Shown piece by piece: positions 1-8,526 of a stretch of 45,477 nucleotides of DNA. Within the stretch, counting starts at the first letter, position 1; each line of letters begins with the position of its first letter. Below the pieces are notes generated by a model. The model was not told the origin of the DNA, did no database searches, and saw nothing but the letters and a program-made list of their open reading frames with translations. The translations under genes and the position numbers were made by a program. Origin of the DNA: Chitinophagaceae bacterium (lineage in GTDB: Bacteria > Bacteroidota > Bacteroidia > Chitinophagales > Chitinophagaceae); assembly GCA_947379895.1 (NCBI GenBank), contig CANCPA010000010.1:1-45477 (forward strand). Direction: 5' to 3'.

Positions 1-139
1 GTATCTTTTGTAATGACGGGTTTCAATGGTAGTAGTATCGATAAATTGAGTGCGGCATTTGCGAGGCTAACCATTTCATAGAGAACATTCTTTGATTTTT
101 GTAGATACAATTTTTGAAGTTTATTTTTAAATAAAATAG

Positions 140-376
140 GCAGTAATTCCCCTTAATATTTATCCTAACCCCGCAAAGAATTCGATAACTGTAAAAATGA
201 ATCATATTAATTCAATAGAAGTAATAGATAATGCTGGGAAGGTGATTGATATGCTTTCATTTAAAGATGTAACAAACCCTACTATTAATATCAATCATTT
301 AAAGGGTGGAGTTTATCATTTAAGCGTTAAAACAATAGATGGTAAAACCCAAAACTCTCTTTTTATAAAAGAATAA
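140..376 (+). pseudogene. Orphan T9SS type A C-terminal sorting domain (gene remnant)
   Basis: An open frame begins just after a TAG at 137-139 and runs to TAA at 374-376. It encodes about 78 residues that begin AVIPLNIYPNPAKNSITV and end HLSVKTIDGKTQNSLFIKE. This is the layout of a complete Por_Secre_tail (type A CTD): the YPNP motif, a beta-rich core, a GGVYHL turn and a basic C-terminus. In intact proteins this domain sits at the end of a large secreted protein and targets it to T9SS. Here no passenger is attached, because stops fill all useful frames upstream within the window. The internal ATG at 197 would give only a 59-residue half domain. I read it as the surviving tail of a deleted adhesin or enzyme. 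A frameshifted passenger lying before position 1 cannot be excluded. Confidence 0.7.
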
Positions 377-477
377 GCAATACTCCTCCTACCCTTCTTT
401 AATGTCATGGGTAGCTATAAAAATGAAGACCAATCAATAATTGAAGTGCGGCACTTGTAAAGTATCGCACTTTTTTT
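376..477 (+). repeat. Tail element copy A (hairpin plus terminator)
   Basis: This copy is nearly identical to 1756-1857 over its first ~60 bases. It contains a small hairpin, CTACCC...GGGTAG, then a tiny frame reading M-K-T-N-Q-stop, then a terminator-like stem AAGTGCG (444-450) / CGCACTT (466-472) that runs into seven T. It starts at the stop codon of the orphan sorting domain, so it could be the 3' end of a transcript. The core is conserved, while the terminator loop differs from copy B. Confidence 0.6.
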
Positions 478-747
478 GTGCATAAATGAATACTAGAATT
501 ATGAATAACGGTTATTTAATTCCATGAATTAGATTTGACAACTTTTAGAAAGTTGTCAAATCTTGCAAAAGGCAGGTTTCAGGATAAATAATAAAAGGTT
601 CTTTGATAGATTGGTTTACACGTTTTAAAGATTAAGGGATTCTTTGGTGAGTCAGTAAGAAAAGTAAAGCCTAAATTAGCAGCTTTTAAGTTTTGAAAAA
701 AGATTTGAAGGTTTCTATGTAGATTTGAGCAAAATAAAACAGTTGTA
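377..747. other. Non-coding stretch with hairpin, upstream of toxin-antitoxin
   Basis: No credible gene is seen. After the tail element and the 531-563 hairpin, the remaining sequence is AT-rich. TAGATTTG at 720-727 matches the Bacteroidota -7 element TAnnTTTG and lies 20 nt before the antitoxin ATG. The nearest upstream TTTG (693-696) is 23 nt away, longer than the usual ~19, so the promoter is only tentative. Confidence 0.4.
531..563. repeat. Perfect inverted repeat, 15-bp arms, 3-nt loop
   Basis: AGATTTGACAACTTT, then TAG, then the exact reverse complement AAAGTTGTCAAATCT. There is no T-tract, so it is not a classical terminator. The form resembles short palindromes scattered through Bacteroidota intergenic regions. 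No transposase is nearby. Confidence 0.85.
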
Positions 748-963
748 ATGAATAACAATATTTATCAAATAGAAATAAAAAAGGAATATGCTGCTGCAAT
801 CATAGAAGACCTAAAACAGATGGATGCCATCGAGATTTTAGATACCCCTATCCCACGATGGCAACAAGAGGAATCATTGAAAAGGTTGTCAGCATATCAC
901 TCCAACCCATCTTTGGGAATGGATGAAGACACATTTTTTAAGGAATTAGAAAGAGAAGGATGA
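748..963 (+). CDS. Antitoxin-like small protein of a RelE/ParE-type module
   Basis: 71 residues. It is acidic and probably mostly helical, with a QQEESLKRL segment near the middle and a C-terminal FFKELEREG tail. I assign it as an antitoxin from size, charge and context: its stop overlaps the start of a RelE/ParE-fold toxin (ATGA at 960-963), the standard arrangement for translationally coupled toxin-antitoxin pairs. The sequence itself shows no recognisable DNA-binding motif and resembles the 'addiction module component' type of short antitoxin. Such antitoxins bind the toxin and usually repress their own promoter. A TAGATTTG -7-like box lies about 20 nt before the ATG. Identity as an antitoxin is likely; the exact family is not certain. 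Confidence 0.75.
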   Translation: MNNNIYQIEIKKEYAAAIIEDLKQMDAIEILDTPIPRWQQEESLKRLSAYHSNPSLGMDEDTFFKELEREG

Positions 964-1253
964 AAAACTTTAAAGTCATCCTACTATCAGAGGCTTTAAA
1001 TGATATGGAAGCATCAAGTAAGTGGTATGATGAACAACAAAATGGACTCGGAAAAAGGTTTGTGGCAGATGTGAGGTCAAGTATTTCTGAAATTAGACAA
1101 AATCCTTTTATAGGTTCTGTAAAGTATATGGAAATAAGAACTATTTCTTGTTCTAAGTTCCCTTATGCTATTCATTATTCAATAGATGAAGTAAAAGAGG
1201 AAGTAGTTATTACCTCCATATTTCATTTGCACAGAAACCCTTTTTGGGAATAA
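960..1253 (+). CDS. RelE/ParE family toxin
   Basis: 97 residues, the usual length for this fold. The N-terminal VILLSEALNDMEASSKWYDEQ is the characteristic beta strand plus helix (in ParE/RelE-like toxins often '...A..D...a..wY..q..gLG..F'), followed by GLGKRFVADV and the C-terminal strand pair ending FHLHRNPFW. These toxins act either as ribosome-dependent mRNA interferases (RelE) or gyrase poisons (ParE). The sequence alone does not tell which, although the WYDEQQNGLGKRF region and HRNP end are commonest in the ParE-like group. It is translationally coupled to the preceding antitoxin by a 4-nt overlap, and a terminator-like hairpin follows 33 nt downstream. The module lies among gene remnants, as is common for mobile toxin-antitoxin pairs. 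Confidence 0.85.
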   Translation: MKNFKVILLSEALNDMEASSKWYDEQQNGLGKRFVADVRSSISEIRQNPFIGSVKYMEIRTISCSKFPYAIHYSIDEVKEEVVITSIFHLHRNPFWE

Positions 1254-1285
1254 AGGACAATTTTTAATTTTCAATGAAAAATAAG

Positions 1286-1326
1286 GCGTGTAAATCAATT
1301 AGAAATAATGGGTTTGCACGCTTTTT
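1286..1326 (+). terminator. Rho-independent terminator after toxin gene
   Basis: Stem GCGTGTAAA (1286-1294) / TTTGCACGC (1313-1321) with one wobble pair, followed by five T. It lies just downstream of the toxin stop at 1253. Confidence 0.65.
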
Positions 1327-1343
1327 ATTTGTGTAAAGCCATA

Positions 1344-1376
1344 AACCCTTATAGGGTTTTGAACCCTGTAAGGGTT
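1344..1376. repeat. Double palindrome built from AACCCT/AGGGTT
   Basis: Two 15-bp units, AACCCTTATAGGGTT and AACCCTGTAAGGGTT, are separated by TTG. Each is itself palindromic, and the pair is also an inverted repeat with one mismatch. It resembles AACCCT-type short palindromes that are frequent in Bacteroidota intergenic DNA. Confidence 0.8.
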
Positions 1377-1487
1377 AGTATAAAAATTACAATTACAATA
1401 AAATTAATGGAATGAAAAAGTATTTATCAATCCTTTTGCTGCTATTAATAGAGGAGTCAACAAGGAATTAATCATATAATAAAAATA

Positions 1488-1749
1488 ATGAAAGCAATTA
1501 CGAATACACTAATACTGTAAATTTTAGGTTTAATAGTCATAATAATTATAATGACATCTAAAACAGTAAATGCACAGTCAATATAGGGAACCTGAAACAA
1601 ATGATAGCGATATTAATGGCAATGGCACTAATGGTACAACTTCTCCTGTTGTACCTTTTGATGGTGGAATGAGTTTAGTATTGCTTGTAAGTGGTATTGG
1701 CTATGGTGCAAAAAGGGGAATAAGAAAAATTAAACCTACTAAATCATAA
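1488..1749 (+). pseudogene. Broken small PID-CTERM-like secreted protein
   Basis: The first part reads MKAITNTLIL-stop-ILGLIVIIIIMTSKTVNAQS, a signal peptide interrupted by TAA at codon 11. The second part, in the next frame, reads EPETNDSDINGNG...TSPVVPFDGGMSLVLLVSGIGYGAKRG... to TAA at 1747-1749. The combination of signal peptide, short polar linker, PxDGGxSL motif, hydrophobic GIGYGAK segment and basic end matches the short 'PID-CTERM' sorting-signal proteins of Bacteroidota. The start is in frame 0 and the end in frame 1, so at least one frameshift plus one nonsense change separate the halves. It would have been about 85 residues. A separate short signal-peptide-like frame at 1412 (MKKYLSILLLLL...) stops after 19 codons and looks like further debris. 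Confidence 0.6.
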
Positions 1750-1755
1750 GAGAAT

Positions 1756-1857
1756 TAGCAATCTCCCTCCTACCCTTCTTTAATATCATGGGTAGCTATA
1801 AAAATGAAAACCAATCAAAGTTTACAATGCGGCACTACAATTAGTGTCGCATTTTTT
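1756..1857 (+). repeat. Tail element copy B (hairpin plus terminator)
   Basis: Second copy of the element at 376-477. It has the same CTACCC...GGGTAG hairpin and the same ATAAAAATGAARACCAATCAA stretch, then a stronger stem ATGCGGCACTA (1827-1837) / TAGTGTCGCAT (1842-1852) with one mismatch and a T-tract. It follows the stop of the broken PID-CTERM gene, and it ends about 35 nt from the convergent 3' end of the PKD gene, whose transcript it may also terminate. Confidence 0.6.
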
Positions 1858-1893
1858 ATATGCTTAAATCTCATAAACATTGTACTGCCAATA

Positions 1894-4800
1894 TTATCGT
1901 ATCAATACTATTGTCCCTTTACGTTCAAAATACTCTCCTGTATCACATTGTGCTTGAAGCATGTATACGTAAGTTCCCGGTGCAACCTGTTTCCCTTTAA
2001 AGGTACCATCCCACCCTCTATTCAAATCATTTGGCTGAAAATGTGTACTTTCAAAAATCAATTCTCCTCCCCTATTGTAAACTCTCAAGAAAAGTATTTC
2101 TTTCACCCCTACCCCTTGTGGAAAAAACTTATCATTGTTTTTATAGGTACTCGAAGGAATAAATGCAGAAGGTAAAAATAGAGATTCGGAACAAATCAAG
2201 TGAATGGAAATGGAATCTTTAACTGAACATCCATTTGCATTCGTCACATTCAAGGTATATACAATATCGTGCTTGGGTGAACAAATAGGAGTTGCCGAAA
2301 TTGAATCACTTAAATAGTCTGAAGGAGACCATTTATATGTCACAACATCAGGAGACACTGTAGCATTCAACTTGGCTTGATATCCTGTTAGCATTGTCAT
2401 TGTGTCACTAATCGAAATAGTTGGAAAAGGAACCTGTATTACCGTAATAGTATTGGTATCATGTTTACAAAGTCCATTCCAAGCATCAAACTGATAAATT
2501 GTGGTAGCTGCCACAGGTGTTGCAATTGGATTTGAGGAATTGTTGCTATAATTTATGAGAGTGGAACTATCCTTAAGCCATACATAATTGTCGGCACCTG
2601 ATACATTCAATTGAACGCTTAACCCTTTACAAACAATCGCATCTGGTGAAAAAACTAATGTCTTTTTTACCAAAGGAGTAACATTTATGGTTGCAGTATC
2701 ACTTTTTGAGCAACCATACACATTCGCAACCTTTACATAATAATTTGTATTTACAATTGGACTAACGGTGGGAGTTGATTGTGTTACGGGTACCTTATCG
2801 GGACTCCAAAAAAATTGGGTGCCATCAAATGCCGCTAGTTTGGCGGTATCCCCTTCACAAATCTGCTTTACTTTTGGTACGAGTCCAACTCTCGGATAAG
2901 GGTTTACTGTTAATGGAAACAGGGTGGTATCGTAACAATTATTGAGCATTGTTACTAATTGAATGGTATAATGACTAATAGAATCTTTTGCCGATGTGAA
3001 AACTTCTGCTTTCGGGTTTTGTATTAAAGAACTATCTCCATTATTAAATATCCAATGCCACAGTACATTTCCTGGGAAGGACTGAGTTGCAGTAAATGTT
3101 ATAGAATCGCCCTCGCAAGCCTTTGCTGGTGCTGTAATAATTCCTCTTGACGATGGTTTTACAAAAACAGAGTCTTCAAAACTAGCCGAACAACCATAAA
3201 CAGATGTAACAAATTGAGTTACAGGATAGCTGCCTATTGTATTGTATCTGAATGTTGGCGCAAGCACATTTGAAGTATCTTTTGGATTTCCTGTGCCAAA
3301 TGTCCAATGATAAGTAAGGGTTTTTTGTAAAGAGTCGGACGAAAAACTAACAATATGCGGTGTAAATAGAACGGTTCCTGTATCACAAACAGGGATTCTA
3401 TTCATTTTAAATGATGTATGCAGTGAATCAATAATTATTGGCTTAATTGCAGGGAATGAAGACTTACAACCATTTACATCAGTCAATAGAATATGTGGTG
3501 TATAAATTCCTGCAGTTACATACTCATGTGTAATAAATGAATCGGGACTATTTAAAATCACAGTGCCGTCGCCAAAATCCCAAGTGAAAGCAGTTGTATT
3601 AACCTGTGTGGATTTAAGACTTACCGTAGAATGAATACATCCCTGAGTTAGGTCGGAAGTTACGGTAGCATAAGCCCCCTTTACAGTGATGGTTTGAGAA
3701 GAAGAGTCGAGCAATAGACTGTTTTTATACGCATATAAAGTAACGACATATATACCTGGATCATTGTAAGTATGGCTAGCAAATGTATCGGTAGAGAGTG
3801 CTTTACCCGATCCATCACCAAAATCCCATTTTAAACGATCTGCATTAATTGAACGACTCGTAAATACTGCCTGCATTGGAGGACAGGTATTTCTATTGGA
3901 GTATTTAGTCTTTATAGTGAAAACTGCAAATACCCGTTTTATAGGAACTAAGTGATAGACGGAATCTCTACAACCATTCAATGGGTTAACTGCTATCAAC
4001 TGAACAGAATCTACTTCTGTTTTATTATATGTATGCGAGGTATTATAGGTATTGGCATGAGTTCCATCGCCAAAGAAGGTCCAAAAAAAGTCGACTAAGG
4101 TATTTCCATAGGCATTTGAGGTATTGATAAAGGAGGCTGTTGTTCCTGTTATAATATAATTTGGACTCCATCGGAAATTCACTTTTGGTCCACTTGGAAA
4201 GGCTGAATCGCTTTGTTTCGAAATATCGAAACAGCCATCACTATCCACCACTTTTAACTCAGTAGCAAATTTGCCAGGAAAGGGATACATGTGTGTCACA
4301 TTACTATTAGTTGTTAAAGTGTCGAAAGTATTATCCCCATAGTTCCATATCCACTTTGTAATTGGCACTCCAAAATTTGTTTTAGAGGTATCTATGAATG
4401 TAAGTGGCTTTTTAAAACAGTCTTTGGGTGAATTTATATAATAGCCCCCCACAGGTCCCTTTACTTTTAAATTAATAAAATTACTTGTATCTAAGCAGCC
4501 ATAATTTGCAGACTTAGTTATTACCCGAAGATCTGTCTTACCGGGTATCAACCCTTTTAACATCCCTAAATAAGAAAAATACCAATTAGGTTGTTCACTT
4601 AATCCTTGCGAGAAAACACTAGAATCGCCATATTGCCATGCATAAATACTATAATAAATACTATCATTCCAAACAGAAGGATTTCTTGCTAATGTGGAAG
4701 TATCAATCATCACTTTTAAAGAGTCATTAGCACATATTGAAGTTAAATTGGCTTTAAGGATTGGATGTTGTCTTAGGAGAACAGGTACCCATATTGTATC

Positions 4801-6915
4801 TTTTGGAGTACATCCTCCATTCGTAGTAGTAAGTACGACCCTATAATTGCCTGTGCCTGGAAATTGATGACTAATTGTACGGACTGTAGTATCTACTAAA
4901 ACAATTGGCGATCCATCTCCAAAATCCCAAGTACCAGAAACAACAGATTTATAGTAACCTGTAAATTTGACGGTGTTTCTTTCACCGGAACAAGGGAATT
5001 GTGTCGAATCAATTTGGCTAATAGGGGTTTTTATGTGGATATATTGAGTATTAGTTATAGAATCGGAACAGGTTCCATTCGTTGCAATAAGTTTAATGTC
5101 ATAATACCCTGTATCGAAATAAAAATGCTTTGGATTTTGTATGATACTTGTACTGTAAATACTATTTCCTCTTGTGTGTAAACTATCTCCAAAATACCAA
5201 AACCAACTCGTAACAGGCAATGGAGTCTTGTCAAAAAAACTAACAGATCCACCACATACATCCTGTGACATTACTGAGAAGGCAGGTTTGGGTTTTAAAA
5301 AAGTAGTAATATTTCGTAAATAAGCAGAGTCACTACAACCATCTAGCGAGGTGTATTTTAAAGTTACAGCAAAACTTCCTGTCGAATCATAGGTATGTGT
5401 GGGGCTTGAATCGGTTGAAATAGTAGCATAATCGCCAAACGTCCAAGCATAAGAAATTATATCAGTAGAAGGATTCGCATTAAATTTTACTTTTAGTCCT
5501 GGGCAGCCCGATGTATTACTTATTGGGTTATCGGAGGTAGAAGTAATGTAAACAGGTACATGCTTCACTTCAACATTTTGCACCACTTTGGCAGCACATC
5601 CTGCAGTATTCGTTGCCGAAAGAGAAATGTTATATGTACTATCATGAGTAAAGGTATAGCTCGCAGGATTTGTCAAAAGCGTTTCGGTTAATCCATCAAT
5701 ATTCCACGATGTAGTAAAACTGTTAGTGGTATCTGTGAGTGTTATCATTGTTTTCCCACCACATAAAGGTGCCGAACTAACAGAGAACCCACCTATCGAA
5801 TAGCTTGGCAGAACAGTAATAGTTTTAGAAATCGAATCAAGACAAGTACCATATAAATTAACAAGCTTAACTGTATAGGTTCCCGCCTTGTTGAATATTT
5901 TGGTCATATTTATCCCACTAATAGCAGATGATTGACTTGAAACATACCAATTAGCAACATCAGGAATCGGTGTACTTATATTGGTAAAATTGATACTACT
6001 CTCTGCACACATCCCCTTAGGAGTAATAAAATTCGTCATAAACGAAGCACTATAGATGGGAGTAGGAGAAAAGGAAGTATCGCTACACCCATTTGTATTT
6101 GTTACTATTAATGAATCGGCAAAAACACCTACATTGGAATAAGTGTGAGTAGGAGAAGAAGATGAAGAAGTAGCCGCATCACCGAATTTCCACAAATAAG
6201 TGGCGTTAGGTTCAACAATTGAATTATTTGTGAAGGAAACCGCATCACCTGCATTGCATAAATATGCTTTCGACCTTACATAATTAGCAGTAGGCTTAGT
6301 GAGGGCATTAATAAAGTTAGCCTTAGAAAGTAAAGTAGTAGCACAGCCTGTATTTGTTTTAACCTGTAATTTGATAGTATAATAACCTGGATTCTTGTAA
6401 TCGTGATTAACAAACTGCGAAGAGGAATCCCCATTAATAGTAGTGCCATCACCAAAATCCCAATAATAATAGCCTGTGTTGCCCGTTCCAAGCGACGATG
6501 TACTCTTAAAACTTACATTGAAGGGTGCACAACCTGTGCTAGCATCTACAGTAAATGAAGGCGCAGGATTTTTCAGAACAGTTATAATCATCGATTTTGT
6601 AGATGTGCTACCATTGTCTGTGACAGTTAATGTTACCGTATAGCTTTGTTCGATAGTATAGGTAGTTGCCGCATCTTTATTTGAAGAGGAATTACTATTA
6701 CCAAAATCCCATTTATACGTGGCCGAATTAGAAGTACCAGTAGTAGTATTTGTAAATGAAACAACAAGTGGACTACAACCTGATGTACTGCTTGGAATAA
6801 AATTCGCTTTAGGTTGGGCAAGGAGAATGCTATAAACATTTATAAAAAGGAATAGTAGACAATATTTTAGGTTTAAAATAAAAATAATCTTAAAGCTTGG
6901 CAATTTCTTTGACAT
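1894..6915 (-). CDS. Giant PKD-repeat surface protein with T9SS type B (CHU_C) sorting domain
   Basis: 1673 residues from the ATG at 6915. An upstream in-frame ATG at 6981 lies on or before the likely promoter and would put extra residues ahead of the signal peptide, so 6915 is preferred. A signal peptide covers residues 1-34, ending SILLAQ. About 15 PKD-like beta-sandwich repeats follow. The clearest carry WDFGNS, WDFGDG, WKFGD, WTFGD, WYFGD and WNYGD, while two or three are degenerate. Then come two or three Ig-like domains (FFWSPDK..., YVWLKDS..., YKWSPSDYL...) of the type found in gliding proteins. The last ~95 residues, starting CSESLFLPSAFIPSS and containing VYNRGGELIFES and GWDGTFKGK, form the type B CTD, which directs T9SS export. 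Likely role: surface adhesion or gliding (inference). A full-length paralogue lies inverted at 20317-25344. Confidence 0.88.
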   Translation of the reverse strand: MSKKLPSFKIIFILNLKYCLLFLFINVYSILLAQPKANFIPSSTSGCSPLVVSFTNTTTGTSNSATYKWDFGNSNSSSNKDAATTYTIEQSYTVTLTVTDNGSTSTKSMIITVLKNPAPSFTVDASTGCAPFNVSFKSTSSLGTGNTGYYYWDFGDGTTINGDSSSQFVNHDYKNPGYYTIKLQVKTNTGCATTLLSKANFINALTKPTANYVRSKAYLCNAGDAVSFTNNSIVEPNATYLWKFGDAATSSSSSPTHTYSNVGVFADSLIVTNTNGCSDTSFSPTPIYSASFMTNFITPKGMCAESSINFTNISTPIPDVANWYVSSQSSAISGINMTKIFNKAGTYTVKLVNLYGTCLDSISKTITVLPSYSIGGFSVSSAPLCGGKTMITLTDTTNSFTTSWNIDGLTETLLTNPASYTFTHDSTYNISLSATNTAGCAAKVVQNVEVKHVPVYITSTSDNPISNTSGCPGLKVKFNANPSTDIISYAWTFGDYATISTDSSPTHTYDSTGSFAVTLKYTSLDGCSDSAYLRNITTFLKPKPAFSVMSQDVCGGSVSFFDKTPLPVTSWFWYFGDSLHTRGNSIYSTSIIQNPKHFYFDTGYYDIKLIATNGTCSDSITNTQYIHIKTPISQIDSTQFPCSGERNTVKFTGYYKSVVSGTWDFGDGSPIVLVDTTVRTISHQFPGTGNYRVVLTTTNGGCTPKDTIWVPVLLRQHPILKANLTSICANDSLKVMIDTSTLARNPSVWNDSIYYSIYAWQYGDSSVFSQGLSEQPNWYFSYLGMLKGLIPGKTDLRVITKSANYGCLDTSNFINLKVKGPVGGYYINSPKDCFKKPLTFIDTSKTNFGVPITKWIWNYGDNTFDTLTTNSNVTHMYPFPGKFATELKVVDSDGCFDISKQSDSAFPSGPKVNFRWSPNYIITGTTASFINTSNAYGNTLVDFFWTFFGDGTHANTYNTSHTYNKTEVDSVQLIAVNPLNGCRDSVYHLVPIKRVFAVFTIKTKYSNRNTCPPMQAVFTSRSINADRLKWDFGDGSGKALSTDTFASHTYNDPGIYVVTLYAYKNSLLLDSSSQTITVKGAYATVTSDLTQGCIHSTVSLKSTQVNTTAFTWDFGDGTVILNSPDSFITHEYVTAGIYTPHILLTDVNGCKSSFPAIKPIIIDSLHTSFKMNRIPVCDTGTVLFTPHIVSFSSDSLQKTLTYHWTFGTGNPKDTSNVLAPTFRYNTIGSYPVTQFVTSVYGCSASFEDSVFVKPSSRGIITAPAKACEGDSITFTATQSFPGNVLWHWIFNNGDSSLIQNPKAEVFTSAKDSISHYTIQLVTMLNNCYDTTLFPLTVNPYPRVGLVPKVKQICEGDTAKLAAFDGTQFFWSPDKVPVTQSTPTVSPIVNTNYYVKVANVYGCSKSDTATINVTPLVKKTLVFSPDAIVCKGLSVQLNVSGADNYVWLKDSSTLINYSNNSSNPIATPVAATTIYQFDAWNGLCKHDTNTITVIQVPFPTISISDTMTMLTGYQAKLNATVSPDVVTYKWSPSDYLSDSISATPICSPKHDIVYTLNVTNANGCSVKDSISIHLICSESLFLPSAFIPSSTYKNNDKFFPQGVGVKEILFLRVYNRGGELIFESTHFQPNDLNRGWDGTFKGKQVAPGTYVYMLQAQCDTGEYFERKGTIVLIR

Positions 6916-6953
6916 AATTAAAGGGTAAATTAAAGATATTCTGAAAACTTTGT

Positions 6954-6982
6954 TAAACCTAGACTTGTTATATTGCACCAAA
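6954..6982 (-). promoter_or_regulatory. Probable promoter of the minus-strand PKD gene
   Basis: On the minus strand, TTTG (6982-6979), a 17-nt spacer, then TAGGTTTA (6961-6954). This matches the Bacteroidota pattern TTTG / TAnnTTTG at 11 of 12 informative or spacing-tolerant positions, with a spacer slightly shorter than 19. It would start a transcript near 6947, about 30 nt before the ATG at 6915, and this supports that start. Confidence 0.5.
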
Positions 6983-7064
6983 TTAAGGAATTTTATTTTA
7001 GTTAAATAAAAAAACTATGCCACAATTATATTTTATATAATTTTATCCACTTAAAAATAATAAA

Positions 7065-8051
7065 ATGAAAAAAATACCTTTAGTCATAGTACTAATAACA
7101 GTTTCGGTAATCATGACAGTTTTCAGCTGTAAAAAGAACGACAGCACTACAACAACTACAATTCCATCGACACCTGCAAACGAAGCGGCTTTACAAACAA
7201 CGCTTTCACAAAATGCAAATGATCAAACAACAATTCAAAATGATGAGGATTTCATAGAGAGTGATGTGCAGAAAGCGGTTTTAGCGGCTAATAATTATAG
7301 CGGCATTAACCCAACAAATAACATTGATTTTAATACATTGCCCAATGCAGTCATAGACATGAGTTCATTAAAATCAAGCAAACTAGTTAAAATTTTATAC
7401 AAGTCAGACGCAACAATTAATGGTATCACTAAAAGTGGTACTATTTCCATTCAACTAATTAATGGAACAAAATGGAGGGATCAAGGAGCTAAAATAGTGG
7501 AAACACTAGATAGTGTAAAGATTACTTATTTTGGAATTACTCGTATTTATCAAAGTACTAGATATATTACAAATGTGGGTGGAGGTTTGAGTTATTTGGT
7601 AAATTCTTCTTTTCCTTTCACTTATACAATTCATTCATACGGCACAGTGACATTTCAAGATAATACAGTTGCTTCCTATTGGATTGCTCGTAGAAATACA
7701 TTAAAAAACACTAGTGACACACTTACTATTCCAACAATCTTCAATAGTAATGGTGATACAACAGTTAATGGAGACAATTGCACTATGGGAGGTTCTTCTA
7801 GAACTAAAAAGACATTCAGAGTTAAAGATGCACAAACCTATGCTGCATCAATTGTATGTGGTTATCAAAAACCATACTTAGGTATCAGAACTTTCATTGC
7901 AGGCGATTCTGTAAACATCACATTTGGGGTTAATTCAAATGGGGTACAATCTGCTCAAGGGGCAGCGACGCCGTGCGATTCACTCTATGGATACAAAATA
8001 GAATGGACAAAATTAAATGGCACTCTTGGTTCGAAGGTTATTAGCTATTAA
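7065..8051 (+). CDS. Secreted lipoprotein of unknown function
   Basis: 328 residues. A hydrophobic signal peptide is followed by VFSCKKND. Cys22 is the predicted lipidation site, and the Lys-Lys after it is typical of Bacteroidota lipoproteins. A Ser/Thr-rich linker (residues ~28-40) leads to a beta-rich body with no motif I recognise. It has Cys residues in NCTMGG, IVCGY and TPCDSL, and a pattern (strands, polar loops, C-terminal YKIEWTKLNG) suggesting a single folded extracytoplasmic domain. The N-terminal part of the mature protein (~45-95) looks helical. It is transcribed divergently from the PKD giant; the two starts are 149 bp apart, so they may share control. A perfect hairpin follows the stop. 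No function can be assigned. Confidence 0.8.
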   Translation: MKKIPLVIVLITVSVIMTVFSCKKNDSTTTTTIPSTPANEAALQTTLSQNANDQTTIQNDEDFIESDVQKAVLAANNYSGINPTNNIDFNTLPNAVIDMSSLKSSKLVKILYKSDATINGITKSGTISIQLINGTKWRDQGAKIVETLDSVKITYFGITRIYQSTRYITNVGGGLSYLVNSSFPFTYTIHSYGTVTFQDNTVASYWIARRNTLKNTSDTLTIPTIFNSNGDTTVNGDNCTMGGSSRTKKTFRVKDAQTYAASIVCGYQKPYLGIRTFIAGDSVNITFGVNSNGVQSAQGAATPCDSLYGYKIEWTKLNGTLGSKVISY

Positions 8052-8058
8052 GAAGAGA

Positions 8059-8089
8059 ATTGAAGTACATTAACCACTAGTACTTCAAT
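8059..8089 (+). terminator. Hairpin after lipoprotein gene
   Basis: ATTGAAGTAC (8059-8068) and GTACTTCAAT (8080-8089) pair perfectly with an 11-nt loop, 8 nt after the stop codon. There is no T-tract on the plus strand, so termination is only probable. Confidence 0.45.
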
Positions 8090-8235
8090 GGAAAAAGAAG
8101 GAACAAGAAATAACTTTGGAAAATTTGAAGGAATAAAATGCACCTAATACCTTCTCAGCTAAAAAGGCTTGGCTATTGTGGTAGAAGCTTCTTAATGTTA
8201 GCGAATATTTGTTTTTCAAAATAATTGTTCAATTA

Positions 8236-8471
8236 CTCACCTTACGCAAGTCCAAAAATTTCTGAAAAATGGTTACCACATAGTCACATTAGGCACATAG
8301 AAAACAATTTCTAAGGCAAAAGCGTTTCACTTTAAGTTCACATAGACTCGAGTTTAAAAAAGTGAAACTTTTTTTCTATGTTTTCTTTTCTAGACTAGAA
8401 TAAAATACGATGTGACTATTGTGCCTTTTTGGTAAATCTTTATTAATTGTTTAAATGTTGCGTAACATGAG
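8236..8471. mobile_element. MITE-like element, CTCACCTTACGCA family, copy with divergent interior
   Basis: The left end CTCACCTTACGCAA (8236-8249) and the right end TTGCGTAACATGAG (8458-8471) are inverted repeats matching at 12 of 14 positions. The flanks TCAATTA (8229-8235) and TTGATTA (8472-8478) agree at 5 of 7, like a decayed 7-bp target duplication. The interior folds on itself: GTTTCACTTT pairs with AAAGTGAAAC, and outer segments around 'TAGTCACAT' and 'ATGTGACTA' are also complementary. There is no open reading frame. The interior is unrelated to the copies at 12014 and 25839, which share only the ends. Confidence 0.6.
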
Positions 8472-8482
8472 TTGATTAATAA

Positions 8483-8518
8483 TAAAGCCTGACAGATCAT
8501 GAAAACTGTCAGGCTTTA
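8483..8518 (-). terminator. Terminator of CPBP protease gene
   Basis: Perfect 13-bp stem TAAAGCCTGACAG (8483-8495) / CTGTCAGGCTTTA (8506-8518) with a 10-nt loop, directly after the minus-strand stop at 8527. It is symmetric enough to act from both sides. Confidence 0.8.
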
Positions 8519-8526
8519 CTATTAAC

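Noticed and set aside
1804-2175. 123-codon plus-strand frame starting in tail element copy B.
   Set aside because: Most of it runs antisense to the conserved CHU_C domain of the PKD gene, which fully explains the open frame.
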